A stretch of 64,000 nt of DNA from JAJZOM01 sp046703545 (GTDB lineage Archaea > Thermoplasmatota > Thermoplasmata > Thermoplasmatales > Thermoplasmataceae): positions 1 to 64,000 of the forward strand of contig JBJKSX010000003.1 in the NCBI GenBank assembly GCA_046703545.1. The letters run 5' to 3'. A model generated the notes under the pieces. It saw only the letters and a list, made by a program, of their open reading frames with translations. It searched no databases and was not told the DNA's origin. The position numbers were made by a program, and so were the translations under genes. Positions 8,128-17,114 of this stretch are shown here, piece by piece (position 1 is the first letter of the stretch; each line of letters starts with the position of its first letter).

Positions 8128-9143
8128 TGACTAGGAGTTTTACTACCGAAACCCTGGAAAATAACACAATAATCAAGATCAACAATCTTATGCCTAAGAA
8201 AATAAAAACCGAAACAAAAGAAGTGGACCTGAAAGACGGATTCCTCCTAATGGTACGGGAAAACAACAAACTCATGGCGATTCAGGATCTTGGGTTTGAA
8301 CCCACTGATCGGGAGATTGGCATCATGAAGCAATACATATCTCTCTGGGGAGGTGGTGAGGACATCAATATACGCAATGGGATACTTGAAATGGAAATAC
8401 CCCAGTTTCTGAAGCCCTTTGTGGATGAAGTTTACGAACAACCGGGATGCAGGATAACTCCTAATCTGCTGAGGGTTGGCGGTGACGTGTTTCTAAGTGT
8501 TGAATACCCTGAAGTGCTTGCCCAGAAAGTGGCATCAATAGTGAAGGAGTTCATCGAACAGGACGATCTATTCCAGAAGGAAGTCATAGAGGCAGGGAAG
8601 AAACAGCAGGGAATACCTGTCCTGTTAAGGATGTACAAGAATACGGGCCACGACCTGGGTGATTTTGTAATGGTCACCACGGTCTGGGAACTGGATGACA
8701 AAATCAGGGAGAATGAGAATCAGGGGGTTTTTTCCAATACGGGCTCTTATGTTCCCAAAAGTTTTGTTGACAATTCGAACGACAAATTGATCTTCAAGAA
8801 AAATGAAAGTGAAATCTTTGGATCGGCGGAACACATAGTTGTGGATAAGGAAAACAAAATAGTTGAATTCACTGTGTCCTCAAGATTTTTCAGTGATTTC
8901 TTCAACAATGTGGCAAAGGTCTACACGGGGCCAATATTCATGCATCCGGTGGTCATGAAATCAAAACAGATAACATACCTCATCATAGAGAGGCGTCGCG
9001 AGGAGATTTTCCTGAAGGCACTCCAGGAGCACTGGAAGCTCGACGCGAGGAAGGATCACTTTAACTACATTCAATCAGTGGACAGGCTGGATCACGTCCA
9101 CCAGGAATTTGAGAAAAGAAATGAAAAGGAATCGGGGAAGTGA
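8124..9143 (+). CDS. Unrecognised 339-residue protein, second of a coupled pair
   Basis: A soluble, charged protein with no signal, no membrane helix and no motif I can name. Residues around 225-265 alternate charged and hydrophobic segments like a beta-rich domain. The C-terminus (RRREEIFLKALQEHW to the end) is helical and charged, perhaps a short coiled coil. It overlaps the preceding gene by four bases (ATGA). The pair lies between tRNA-His and glyS and is flanked by A/T-rich DNA, typical of a lineage-specific insertion, but no mobile-element gene accompanies it. Confidence 0.7.
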   Translation: MMTRSFTTETLENNTIIKINNLMPKKIKTETKEVDLKDGFLLMVRENNKLMAIQDLGFEPTDREIGIMKQYISLWGGGEDINIRNGILEMEIPQFLKPFVDEVYEQPGCRITPNLLRVGGDVFLSVEYPEVLAQKVASIVKEFIEQDDLFQKEVIEAGKKQQGIPVLLRMYKNTGHDLGDFVMVTTVWELDDKIRENENQGVFSNTGSYVPKSFVDNSNDKLIFKKNESEIFGSAEHIVVDKENKIVEFTVSSRFFSDFFNNVAKVYTGPIFMHPVVMKSKQITYLIIERRREEIFLKALQEHWKLDARKDHFNYIQSVDRLDHVHQEFEKRNEKESGK

Positions 9144-9244
9144 CATAATCATTCAGGCTTTTCCAGCTAGACTGGCATGCCTGCACTATTCGGCCTGATT
9201 TCGCATAATACATAATATACTTAACGAATTAGGGAAACGACACA

Positions 9245-10717
9245 ATGAACATTGACGATCTTTTGGGGTATGCAAGAAGAACTGGCATGTTCTGGTCCAC
9301 TGCCGACATATATGGGGGATCTTCTGGGCTTTTTGACTATGGGCACATGGGAACCATGCTCAAGAGAAACTTCGAATCCCTTTGGCTTTCCTTTTTTGTT
9401 GAGAGAAATGCAAATTATTTCCAGATCGACGCATCCACTCTGCTTCCGGAAAAGCCCCTGGTGGCTTCAGGACACGCAGAAAGATTCAACGACATCCTGG
9501 TGGGGTGCTTGAAATGCAAGTCATATTTCCGGGCAGACATGATGCTTTCAGAAGCGGGAATAGAGGTACGTGAAGGTGCTAAACCAGAAGAGATAGACAA
9601 GGTCATTGCCGAGAAGAATGTCAAATGCCCCCGATGTGGGGCGGATTTCGGGCCATCCCGCACTTTCAACATGATGATTGATGTTGCCCTGGGGCCCGAA
9701 AAATCTGACAAAGGCTACCTGAGGCCGGAAACCGCACAGTCTACTTTCCTGAACTTTCACAGGGAGTTCAATACCCTGAGGCAGAAACTGCCTCTCGGCC
9801 TTGCCTTGATAGGCAGGGCATACAGGAATGAAATATCCCCCCGTCAGGGACTGTACAGGTTGAGGGAACTGATTCAGGCTGAGGTCCAGATATTCTTTGA
9901 GGAATCAAACTGGCATCCCGACCTTTCAGAGCTCAAGGGGGACTCGTTCAACGTGGTTCCCTACAGCACGGGCAAAACAGTCAAGGCAAATGCTGATAAG
10001 CTTCTTGAGATGGGTTACCCCGACTTTTATGTGTACCACATGGCACTGATTCACAAATTCTACACCTCACTCCTGGGAGTTCCCGAAGTTAAATTCAGGT
10101 TCTTCGAGAAAGGTGGAGATGACAAGGCATTCTACAACAAGGTCCACATGGATATTGAGCTTGATGTGGAAAGCTGGGGAGGTTTCAAGGAAGTAGGCGG
10201 GCTCCATTACAGGGGCGACTATGACCTGAAGTCACATTCCAAAGGATCCAGCAAGAAACTGTCTGTTAAAGTCGAAGGGAGGGAATTCACCCCTAACGTA
10301 CTGGAGCTGAGCTTCGGCGTAGACAGGAATATATGGGCACTCGTGGATATAGACTACAGCAATAATGATGGAAGGCAGCTTCTCTCTCTGAAACCTTGGC
10401 TTTCCCCATATGGTGTTGCGGTTTTTCCACTCCAGAATGATGAAAAGATAGACATTGAAGTGAAGAAGTTGCATAAAAGGCTATCAAGAAAGTACAGGGC
10501 TTTCCTGGATGTTTCTGGCTCCATTGGCAAGAGATATGCAAGGATGGATGAAGTTGGGACCCCTTTCTGCATTACTGTAGACTACGACACTGTGAACCCG
10601 GAATCTGAGCACTTTGGAAAAGTCACAATAAGGGAAAGGGACAGCAGGGAACAGGAAAGGGTGGCTGTTTCTGAGGTTGAAGGGTATCTTGAAAGAAGAC
10701 TCAGGCCTGATTTTTAA
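9245..10717 (+). CDS. glyS: Glycyl-tRNA synthetase (archaeal/eukaryotic alpha2 type)
   Basis: The 490-residue class II synthetase charges tRNA-Gly. The start region TGMFWSTADIYGGSSGLFDYG, the first catalytic block near GYLRPETAQSTFLNF, motif 2 around IGRAYRNEISPRQG, and the ELSFGVDR motif 3 region (about 315-322) are all present. A zinc-type insert CLKC...CPRCG is near residues 86-139. The C-terminal anticodon-binding domain ends normally. It is shorter than the roughly 570-residue bacterial-like form but usual for compact archaeal versions. A TATA-like cataatata at 9211-9219 precedes the ATG by about 26 bases, indicating a leaderless message. Confidence 0.95.
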   Translation: MNIDDLLGYARRTGMFWSTADIYGGSSGLFDYGHMGTMLKRNFESLWLSFFVERNANYFQIDASTLLPEKPLVASGHAERFNDILVGCLKCKSYFRADMMLSEAGIEVREGAKPEEIDKVIAEKNVKCPRCGADFGPSRTFNMMIDVALGPEKSDKGYLRPETAQSTFLNFHREFNTLRQKLPLGLALIGRAYRNEISPRQGLYRLRELIQAEVQIFFEESNWHPDLSELKGDSFNVVPYSTGKTVKANADKLLEMGYPDFYVYHMALIHKFYTSLLGVPEVKFRFFEKGGDDKAFYNKVHMDIELDVESWGGFKEVGGLHYRGDYDLKSHSKGSSKKLSVKVEGREFTPNVLELSFGVDRNIWALVDIDYSNNDGRQLLSLKPWLSPYGVAVFPLQNDEKIDIEVKKLHKRLSRKYRAFLDVSGSIGKRYARMDEVGTPFCITVDYDTVNPESEHFGKVTIRERDSREQERVAVSEVEGYLERRLRPDF

Positions 10718-10796
10718 AACACAATTCAACTTCAAACTCAATTAAAAATTGGATTGCAGCCTTATGCTGCTTTTTCCTTCCTGGCTGTGAGCAAAA

Positions 10797-11012
10797 TTAT
10801 CTGGGGGAAATCCTGACCACGTTGCTGCCGCGGATTATTACGGTTCCCAGCTTTCTTGTCAGGTCTTCAGCATTCTCTTCAACATTGTCGAGAACCATGT
10901 TCATGTATTCGTCATATCCTGACAGGGTTCCTTCAAGTATCCTGTTATCCTTAAGCAGCAATGCGACTTTCTTGTTCAGGTTTTCTTCCAACATCTTCAT
11001 AGGCATTATCAT
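10797..11012 (-). CDS. Sm-like (Lsm) archaeal RNA-binding protein
   Basis: The small Sm-fold protein, expected to form a heptameric ring that binds U-rich RNA, is about 71 residues. The Sm1 motif lies in KKVALLLKDNRILEGTLSGYDEYMNMVLDN and the Sm2 motif in GTVIIRGSNVVRIS. An upstream GTG (11024) would add four residues, but the sequence GGGTG there looks like the ribosome site, placed nine bases before the ATG at 11012, which I prefer. It is the last gene of a csl4 / small ORF / lsm unit. Confidence 0.92.
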   Translation of the reverse strand: MIMPMKMLEENLNKKVALLLKDNRILEGTLSGYDEYMNMVLDNVEENAEDLTRKLGTVIIRGSNVVRISPR

Positions 11013-11025
11013 GATTTCTTGCACC

Positions 11026-11190
11026 CTAGTTGTATTCGTCCTCGTCGAGGCCTTCCTCTCTGCTCATTATCACCTGAATAAGTCCCTTGAGCACTTCTTT
11101 GACATCCTCAAGCTCCCTTCTCATGGTGACAACTTCATTGGACAGTGTTTCCACGTCCTTAACCTTATTCGTGGCTCCTCCGCCTTTCAT
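11026..11190 (-). CDS. 54-residue conserved-looking small protein between csl4 and lsm
   Basis: A short frame from ATG (11190-11188) to TAG (11028-11026). Its ATG overlaps the TGA of csl4 as ATGA, and its stop lies next to the ribosome site of lsm. It fills the gap exactly, which argues strongly for a real gene. The product starts MKGGGATNKVKDVETLSNEV and continues with heptad-like spacing of Val, Leu and Met through residue 43, a likely coiled coil, then an acidic tail (EEGLDEDEYN). No known motif. By position it may accompany RNA-processing proteins; that is inference. Confidence 0.78.
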   Translation of the reverse strand: MKGGGATNKVKDVETLSNEVVTMRRELEDVKEVLKGLIQVIMSREEGLDEDEYN

Positions 11191-11774
11191 GCCATGTCCT
11201 CCATAATATTCACATTTCCATAATCTTCTGCGACCCTTCTCAGTTCTGTCCTTTCACAGTTGTCGCAGTAAAGGGATGAGCCCTTCTTCACCAATGGCAT
11301 CCTGCATTTTGTGCACAGAGTCTTAAGAACACCCAGATTCTTGCCGAATATTCCCAAATCAAGCCCTCTGGCACCTTTTCTGAGCACTTTTGCACGTATT
11401 ATGTCGCCCACGTGCATGCCTGGATCATTGCTTCTTCCATTATGGGAAGACAGTCCAACGCTTCCATCGGCATTATATTCCACAAGCCCAAGATTCTTGT
11501 CAAAAACTGCCCCCACCTTGATGTTTGCCCTTCTCTGGTCCATCTTCACGATCCTTCCGTACACTATCTGGTCCGGATAAATCCTGATCTTCTTCCTGGG
11601 AGTGTTCACTGAAATGGTGAGGTCATCCTCGTTCTTTCTCAATTCGCCAAAGGCCAGTGAAATCACTGAACCGCTGTCCTCTGTGGTGTTTCTTCCCGGG
11701 ACATATTCCTCAGCAGTTGCAACAACATCTCCCGGCATAACCAAAGTTTCTTTGTTCTTCTCTGAATCATCCAT
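11187..11774 (-). CDS. csl4: Exosome subunit Csl4
   Basis: Csl4 caps the archaeal RNA exosome and helps recruit RNA and DnaG. The protein (about 195 residues) has the N-terminal GDVVATAEEYVPGRNT segment, a central S1 RNA-binding domain (around IVYGRIVKMDQRRANIKVGAVFD to VGDIIRAKVL), and a C-terminal zinc ribbon with CTKC...CDNC. The frame could extend to a TTG at 11819, but the ATG at 11774 gives the usual length and MDDSEKN start. The TGA overlaps the ATG of the 54-residue ORF. Confidence 0.93.
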   Translation of the reverse strand: MDDSEKNKETLVMPGDVVATAEEYVPGRNTTEDSGSVISLAFGELRKNEDDLTISVNTPRKKIRIYPDQIVYGRIVKMDQRRANIKVGAVFDKNLGLVEYNADGSVGLSSHNGRSNDPGMHVGDIIRAKVLRKGARGLDLGIFGKNLGVLKTLCTKCRMPLVKKGSSLYCDNCERTELRRVAEDYGNVNIMEDMA

Positions 11775-11953
11775 GTCAATCAGCTTGTAACATAAGCGCC
11801 TTAGAGCTATCAGAGTCAACAGTTAATGCTAACTAATTAACCTTTCCACCATAAATAACCAGCCAATACGGGGGAAACCGGGAACCAGCCTGCCGCCTAT
11901 AGCAGTTAGGGGTTGCATCTTGGCAAGAGAATTTAGGGAGGAAGGAATACCCA
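11775..11953. promoter_or_regulatory. Divergent promoter region between csl4 and arcS
   Basis: It contains A/T-rich ttaattagtta on the csl4 side and a TATA-like ccataaataacc at 11849-11860 facing arcS, which implies a leader of about 70 bases. A GGGAGG ribosome site (11936-11941) precedes the arcS ATG. A short in-leader frame beginning TTG near 11921 and ending after 17 codons is visible but probably meaningless. Confidence 0.4.
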
Positions 11954-13540
11954 ATGAGAATGTTAGTGGATGAAGCGTTCTTCGGGTTTGCCAGGGCGGG
12001 CAAGATCAATGGCTCATTTTCATATCCCGGCGTCCTGAAATCAGGAGACATCAAGCAGCTGTTCAGAAGGGGAAAGACCCTGGACATCCTGGGACAGACT
12101 GCCACACAGCTTGATATCCAAAGAATCGAAGATGAACCCTCCAGCGGCAAGATTTCGATCTGGGTTTCCGATGATATAGCAGTCATTCCAGACGGGGCAG
12201 AACTAGTGCAAAGGCCGGCAAAGCTCATGGAAAGAATTGGCAGGGTCAGGAAGCATGTGGGTTACGGCAAGATCCTTTATCTTCAGGGTGTCTCTGACCC
12301 CTATTTGATACCCATTCTGGTGTATTCCGGGGTATCCCTGTTCGATGACAGCACCCTCAGGATCGAGTCCCAGAATTCAATTGCTTTCACCATGTTCGGA
12401 AGGTCACAGGCGGAAGGCAATCCCTACGGGCACAATATTGGCTTCGTGGAGGAAGTGCTGGAGCTTGTGAGGAAGTCAATAAACAGCGGGGCCCTCCGGG
12501 AGGTAGTGGAAAAATACCAGTTCTCATCCAAGGCCATGGAAATCCTCCGGATTCTCGACAATGACCGGGACGGTGAATCTGAGGCGACTTTTCCGAGGAG
12601 GACAGATTACATAAAGGCCAATTCCCTGGAATCTTTAAGAAGGCCTGACCTCAAAAGATACAGAAATTATATTTCCAAGGACTATCTCAAGCCGGATTAC
12701 AAGAAGATTGCCCTCCTGATACCATGCTCTGCAAGGAAGCCCTATTCCACATCCAAATCGCACAAACAGATTCTTGATGCATTGAAAGGCCTGAGGCAGA
12801 CCGTCCATGAGATAATAGTCACTTCCCCTGTTGGTCTTGTGCCAAGGGAACTTGAAGCAACTTATCCTGCAAATGCCTACAACATACCGGTTATTGGGGA
12901 GTGGTACGAGGATGAGAAGATAATGATCAACGCAATGCTGAAGGATTACTTCTCACGGAACCACTACCAGAAAGTGCTCACTTTTGTTAAGGAGGACCTG
13001 GATTTCATCCACAGCTCACTGCCTGAAGGGTCTGAAAGGATTGGGTGGGAAGAGCAGAAGGAATCACTTCACATTCTCAGGGAGACAGTGCAATCAGCTG
13101 TTGCGGAAACAGGTGCGCTTGAAAGGAAGGTTAACCACAAACTGGAGACTTATGTGAAGATCGCCCAGTATCAATTCGGGAACTGGATATCACCATACCT
13201 GGAAGGCACCAGAATCATTCGGAATTACAACACTGAGATGCTCGTCAAAAGTGGAAATCCAGTGCTTGTCTTCAATGACCGAATAGGTAAATTCACGATT
13301 CACAGGAACGCAGCAGAATGGTTCATTGATAGCGGCAAATTTCTGGTCGAGATTGATGATTTCAAGCCAACGGCCAACATATACGCTGTAGGAGTGAATG
13401 GAACAACAGATGACATACGGCAGGAAGATGAGGTGGTGTTACACCACAAGGGAACTGCGAAGGGCGTAGGAATCGCAAAAATGCCGTGTAGGGCAATGAT
13501 TGACCTCAAGAAAGGCACAGCTGTCAAGGTCAGGAATTAA
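11954..13540 (+). CDS. arcS: Archaeosine synthase ArcS (tRNA-guanine transglycosylase paralogue)
   Basis: The 528-residue enzyme acts on preQ0-modified tRNA at position 15 to make archaeosine. The ArcS signature PCSARKPYSTSKSH is at residues 257-270. The N-terminal third resembles the TGT fold but is divergent, and the C-terminus (about 450-528, from PVLVFNDRIGKF) is a PUA RNA-binding domain ending GTAVKVRN. The start ATG follows a GGGAGG site. The catalytic TGT paralogue that inserts preQ0 must lie elsewhere. Confidence 0.9.
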   Translation: MRMLVDEAFFGFARAGKINGSFSYPGVLKSGDIKQLFRRGKTLDILGQTATQLDIQRIEDEPSSGKISIWVSDDIAVIPDGAELVQRPAKLMERIGRVRKHVGYGKILYLQGVSDPYLIPILVYSGVSLFDDSTLRIESQNSIAFTMFGRSQAEGNPYGHNIGFVEEVLELVRKSINSGALREVVEKYQFSSKAMEILRILDNDRDGESEATFPRRTDYIKANSLESLRRPDLKRYRNYISKDYLKPDYKKIALLIPCSARKPYSTSKSHKQILDALKGLRQTVHEIIVTSPVGLVPRELEATYPANAYNIPVIGEWYEDEKIMINAMLKDYFSRNHYQKVLTFVKEDLDFIHSSLPEGSERIGWEEQKESLHILRETVQSAVAETGALERKVNHKLETYVKIAQYQFGNWISPYLEGTRIIRNYNTEMLVKSGNPVLVFNDRIGKFTIHRNAAEWFIDSGKFLVEIDDFKPTANIYAVGVNGTTDDIRQEDEVVLHHKGTAKGVGIAKMPCRAMIDLKKGTAVKVRN

Positions 13541-13574
13541 AAGGAACTTTTGTAGGGAAAGTCTTTTATTCACA

Positions 13575-13600
13575 TAGGAAAGCAATAAATAATACGATTG
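13575..13600 (+). promoter_or_regulatory. TATA box of the surface-protein operon
   Basis: A TATA-like caataaataata around 13583-13595, about 25 bases before the TTG/GTG start at 13612-13615, suggests a leaderless transcript for the operon running to about 20774. Confidence 0.4.
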
Positions 13601-13611
13601 TCTAAATATTC

Positions 13612-16485
13612 TTGGTGTCACCCAAAAGCGTTGCCTTTCTAGTAGTTGGTATGCTCGTCATTTCCAGCGTATTCTTTATTTTTCATGTTACCTATCCGGA
13701 CAACCCCACCACCATACAGATCAAGAATCCAAAGACACCAAAGAATTTGACACCACCCAATTACAAGATTTTCAACAACCAGTCATTGAATTTCCCCAAA
13801 CTGGGCCTTAACCAGACAAGCTTCACTCCAAGCGGGAATACCTCCCTGATCCTGTCAGGTTATGTGTACAATAGTACTGATGGCCAGGCCCTTGCAAACC
13901 AGAAACTGGGAATTGCTGTTATGCAGGCTTTTACAGAGGTTATTACCAATTCCCAGGGATATTATCAGGTGCAGATCAAGGCGTCTGGACAGGGCACCTT
14001 TGCCTTCAAGGTTTTCCAGTATGCAACAAAGCTGTATCAGCTGTATATCAGCCCGGGGACATCTTCAATGAGCAAAGACATCTATCTCACCCCATTGCAG
14101 AAATACTCTGTCTCTGGCCATACTGAGTCCCATGGGAACAATATCTCTGGAGTTGATCTCAGTTTCCAGAGTTTCTGGGGTTCTTATGCTTCTGTCTCCT
14201 CATCAAATGGCTCTTACTCCGTGAACATGGTGGATGAAAACTACTCCATCATTGCCCACAAGCCAGGATTCTCGAACATCACTGATCCCACTTCAGTTGG
14301 TGTGGATAATGCCTCCAGACCCTCATTCAACATACTTCTCAATTCATCCGAAAAACCCAGCCTGTTCATGAACGGGTACATTTTCAACTCTCTTGGAAAA
14401 CCGGTGGCAAACGCAACGGTCTCGGTTATCTCACCAGCTCTCCCAGGTTCAGGGGCTACAACCTTTGCCAATGGATTCTACAACATATCTGTGGCATACT
14501 ACAGCAACTTGATTCAGGTCAGTGCGGTTGGATACACAATTCTAACACAGACAGTGCAGGTGACACACAACCTCACAGATGTGAATTTCACACTGAGTTC
14601 ATTCAATCCCTTTGTCCTTGGGCAGAATACAGGTTCTGTAAATCCGGGGCCGTACGGAATGAGCAACAATTCCGCAACAGTTAGCTTCGGAAGCCCAATG
14701 CCCGCCACCATAAGTGGTGTCGTGTACAACAACCAGACTGGCATGAAGGTGGCAAACCAGCAGTTTGTGGTCTACACAAGTGTGAACGGCACCTACTTCT
14801 ACTACAATATGGGCAGCAACGCTAACGGGAGTTATTCCATCAACATGGCCTATCTGGGATATTTCAATTATACGATACATTCCGCAAAGTTCAATCCAAC
14901 ATGGCTGGATGAGAACCTGAAACACTCTCTTGGCAACATATTCATCTGGGTCACAACTTCCCCGTCCAACATTTTCAACATTAATGGGTCCCTCCTCAAC
15001 AAGATAACGGGAGGAAACCTTGCCAACGCCACAATCAACATCACTGGGGCGGGAGGGCAGCTCCTCAAGCAAATTCATGTTGGAGCAAACGGAAGCTTCA
15101 ACTTCACTCTTCTCGGCGGCAACTACAATATGACCGTCAGTGCGCCTGGTTTCAATTCCACAACAAGCCCCATCAATGTGAACCAGAATTATACAAATCT
15201 CAATTTGACCCTCAACCCCGGAACTGGCATATCTCCCGGATCAAATCAGTGGGGGCCATCCAATGGGACAGGTCTGCCTGGCGTCAATTCAACGGGCATA
15301 CAGAACCAGATGAACGCCACCCAGAACAGTACCGGGCAATCCCCAGCCACCGTTTCCAGCAATTCCACAGACCTGGCATTGCAGTTCAACGACAGCAGCA
15401 CAGGCCAGCCTGTTGCCAACACGTATTATATGATGTATATCAAGGTGAACGGGCTCTATCTCAATGTCACAGGAAAAACAAACTCAACCGGGGGTTCAAC
15501 ACTGTATCTCGCCTATGGCGGAACCTATATCCTCCTTCCGGAGATGATTGACTATTCTGGAAATGCGATGTTTGTTAACACTTCCCGGGTAACGGGAGCC
15601 ATCCTGTTCAACATGACCCCGATCCAGCAGTACACTCTTCAGGTCAATTTGACCAACCCCTTGAGCTACAGCGGTTCAAGCGTCCCATATGGAGGATTGT
15701 CAGCAAACAGCAGCTATGCCCTCCCCATTATGTCCAATTCACATTACCAGGCAAGCAACTACACCCTTGTCAATTACTCGCTGCCAAATGGAACTTACAG
15801 GTTCAGCTATTCAAACCCCGCATATGTTCCTTCAGTCTTCAGCAAATCGTTGAGTGGAAGTTCCGCAACAGTGGACAGGGTGCTTGACCCCTATGTCCTC
15901 AGGCTGAGCTGGACTTCCGATACAGGATGGGGGTACTACGTTAATTCAACAGCCGGTTCGACTATTGTTTCTAAATTATCCAATTCCGCGGGATCGGGCA
16001 GCATAACATACGGGCTTACAGCTGGTTCCTTCCAATTCCAGAGCATGATCGGCTCTACCGGGTCAAACTACATGGCATTCACGCTGAACACCTCCAGTTG
16101 GGAGAAAAACCTGTCGTTGGGCATATCAGGGAGCAGCCTCAACCTGACAAATTACTTCGTGTCTGCATACCTGCCTCCGAGCAATGGCTCCTATTCGGCA
16201 ATGTATAACTACAGCATCCCATCAAATGTTCTGGCAGCAAACCCGGCTTACATACATCAGTTCATTCTCAATGTGACATCAAATGACAATGTGGCTGTCA
16301 CTATTGGGTCCTCACCAGTGAGCGGGTCTCCCGGCACTGGAACCTACACACTGTCGAATTATTTCGTGTTGAGCAACACAAGCACAACAGCAATATCAAT
16401 TGCAGCAAATGGGATAACATTGGGGCAGTTTGCCAGCATATTGCACAGTGTTAGCATGGTATATTACAAGGTCACTTTAGGGTGA
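13612..16485 (+). CDS. Large membrane-anchored surface protein with repeated carboxypeptidase-regulatory-like domains
   Basis: The 957-residue protein has one N-terminal hydrophobic helix (about 8-27), either a signal peptide or an uncleaved anchor, followed by an entirely extracellular Ser/Asn/Thr/Gly-rich chain. At least five repeats share a pattern of SGYVYN / GYIFNS / SGVVYNN / GSLLNK, then 'g..vaNa.v', 'NGsY.i', 'A.GY/Y.', typical of CarboxypepD_reg-like beta-sandwiches (roughly residues 80-155, 255-330, 365-450, 450-535, 585-680). N-x-S/T sites are very frequent, suggesting heavy N-glycosylation. There is no C-terminal anchor. It starts TTG at 13612 (GTG at 13615 is equally possible) and leads an operon with a MoxR ATPase and a DUF58 protein. 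The exact role is unknown; adhesion or cell-envelope structure is likely. Confidence 0.85.
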   Translation: MVSPKSVAFLVVGMLVISSVFFIFHVTYPDNPTTIQIKNPKTPKNLTPPNYKIFNNQSLNFPKLGLNQTSFTPSGNTSLILSGYVYNSTDGQALANQKLGIAVMQAFTEVITNSQGYYQVQIKASGQGTFAFKVFQYATKLYQLYISPGTSSMSKDIYLTPLQKYSVSGHTESHGNNISGVDLSFQSFWGSYASVSSSNGSYSVNMVDENYSIIAHKPGFSNITDPTSVGVDNASRPSFNILLNSSEKPSLFMNGYIFNSLGKPVANATVSVISPALPGSGATTFANGFYNISVAYYSNLIQVSAVGYTILTQTVQVTHNLTDVNFTLSSFNPFVLGQNTGSVNPGPYGMSNNSATVSFGSPMPATISGVVYNNQTGMKVANQQFVVYTSVNGTYFYYNMGSNANGSYSINMAYLGYFNYTIHSAKFNPTWLDENLKHSLGNIFIWVTTSPSNIFNINGSLLNKITGGNLANATINITGAGGQLLKQIHVGANGSFNFTLLGGNYNMTVSAPGFNSTTSPINVNQNYTNLNLTLNPGTGISPGSNQWGPSNGTGLPGVNSTGIQNQMNATQNSTGQSPATVSSNSTDLALQFNDSSTGQPVANTYYMMYIKVNGLYLNVTGKTNSTGGSTLYLAYGGTYILLPEMIDYSGNAMFVNTSRVTGAILFNMTPIQQYTLQVNLTNPLSYSGSSVPYGGLSANSSYALPIMSNSHYQASNYTLVNYSLPNGTYRFSYSNPAYVPSVFSKSLSGSSATVDRVLDPYVLRLSWTSDTGWGYYVNSTAGSTIVSKLSNSAGSGSITYGLTAGSFQFQSMIGSTGSNYMAFTLNTSSWEKNLSLGISGSSLNLTNYFVSAYLPPSNGSYSAMYNYSIPSNVLAANPAYIHQFILNVTSNDNVAVTIGSSPVSGSPGTGTYTLSNYFVLSNTSTTAISIAANGITLGQFASILHSVSMVYYKVTLG

Positions 16486-16489
16486 AAAT

Positions 16490-17110
16490 ATGGCAATGAT
16501 AGGAGAAAACAAGAAGAAAATCAAGACGGCAAAGGCAAAACCTGTAAGGGCAACCTCAAAGTCTGTAAAATCAACCAAAACCAAAGCTGCAAGGTCCTGG
16601 TCCTTTGGCGGCAAGAAGAAAAGCAAGTTCACCAGCGAAGGCGTTGAGACCGTGGTCGAAGTCAAGACCGTTGGGGACATCCCGCCTGTTCTTCAGGCCA
16701 GGAAGCAGATTGGAGAGGAAAGGATGGGCACAGCTGCCACAACGCTATTCAATGCTGCAAGGGATGATTATGTCAGGTATTTCAATGCAAATGGCTCATC
16801 AAAAAGCGGCAACCGGGAATTCTTCATCACAGAGCTGAAAGGCTTCAAGGTTGATGTTCCCGAAATGGGCCTGGTTGACAACAGCACAATACTGGATTCC
16901 CTCGCACAGATTGAACCCGACGGAGACACAATGAGCAACAGGATCAGTTCCCTGCGGAAACTCGCCGCATTCTTTCTAAATTATTATGAGAGGGCACGTT
17001 ACTCCAACGATCCACAGTTTGATGGCGATGAACTGATTTCAAAGTTTTCGGAGATTTACAATTACATGGACATAATGAAACTCTATTTCTCAAGGAATGC
17101 GGAAGTGTAG
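16490..17110 (+). CDS. Unrecognised protein with Lys-rich N-terminus, MoxR operon
   Basis: A 206-residue soluble protein. The first 50 residues are a disordered Lys/Ala/Thr tail (KKKIKTAKAKPVRATSK). The rest is helical, with QARKQIGEERMGTAATTLFNAAR (about 69-91) and a C-terminal bundle ending MKLYFSRNAEV. No membrane segment or known motif. It starts four bases after the surface protein ends and lies four bases before the next gene. It may be a cytosolic assembly factor of the MoxR/DUF58 system; that is inference from position. Confidence 0.75.
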   Translation: MAMIGENKKKIKTAKAKPVRATSKSVKSTKTKAARSWSFGGKKKSKFTSEGVETVVEVKTVGDIPPVLQARKQIGEERMGTAATTLFNAARDDYVRYFNANGSSKSGNREFFITELKGFKVDVPEMGLVDNSTILDSLAQIEPDGDTMSNRISSLRKLAAFFLNYYERARYSNDPQFDGDELISKFSEIYNYMDIMKLYFSRNAEV

Positions 17111-17114
17111 GTAA

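Noticed and set aside
8432..8701. Minus-strand frames inside the 339-residue gene
   Set aside because: Shadow frames of the plus-strand gene, which is coupled to its neighbour and has the better composition.
7408..9244. Integrated element with an attachment-site repeat of tRNA-His
   Set aside because: No second copy of the tRNA 3' end and no integrase gene are seen in the following 2 kb.
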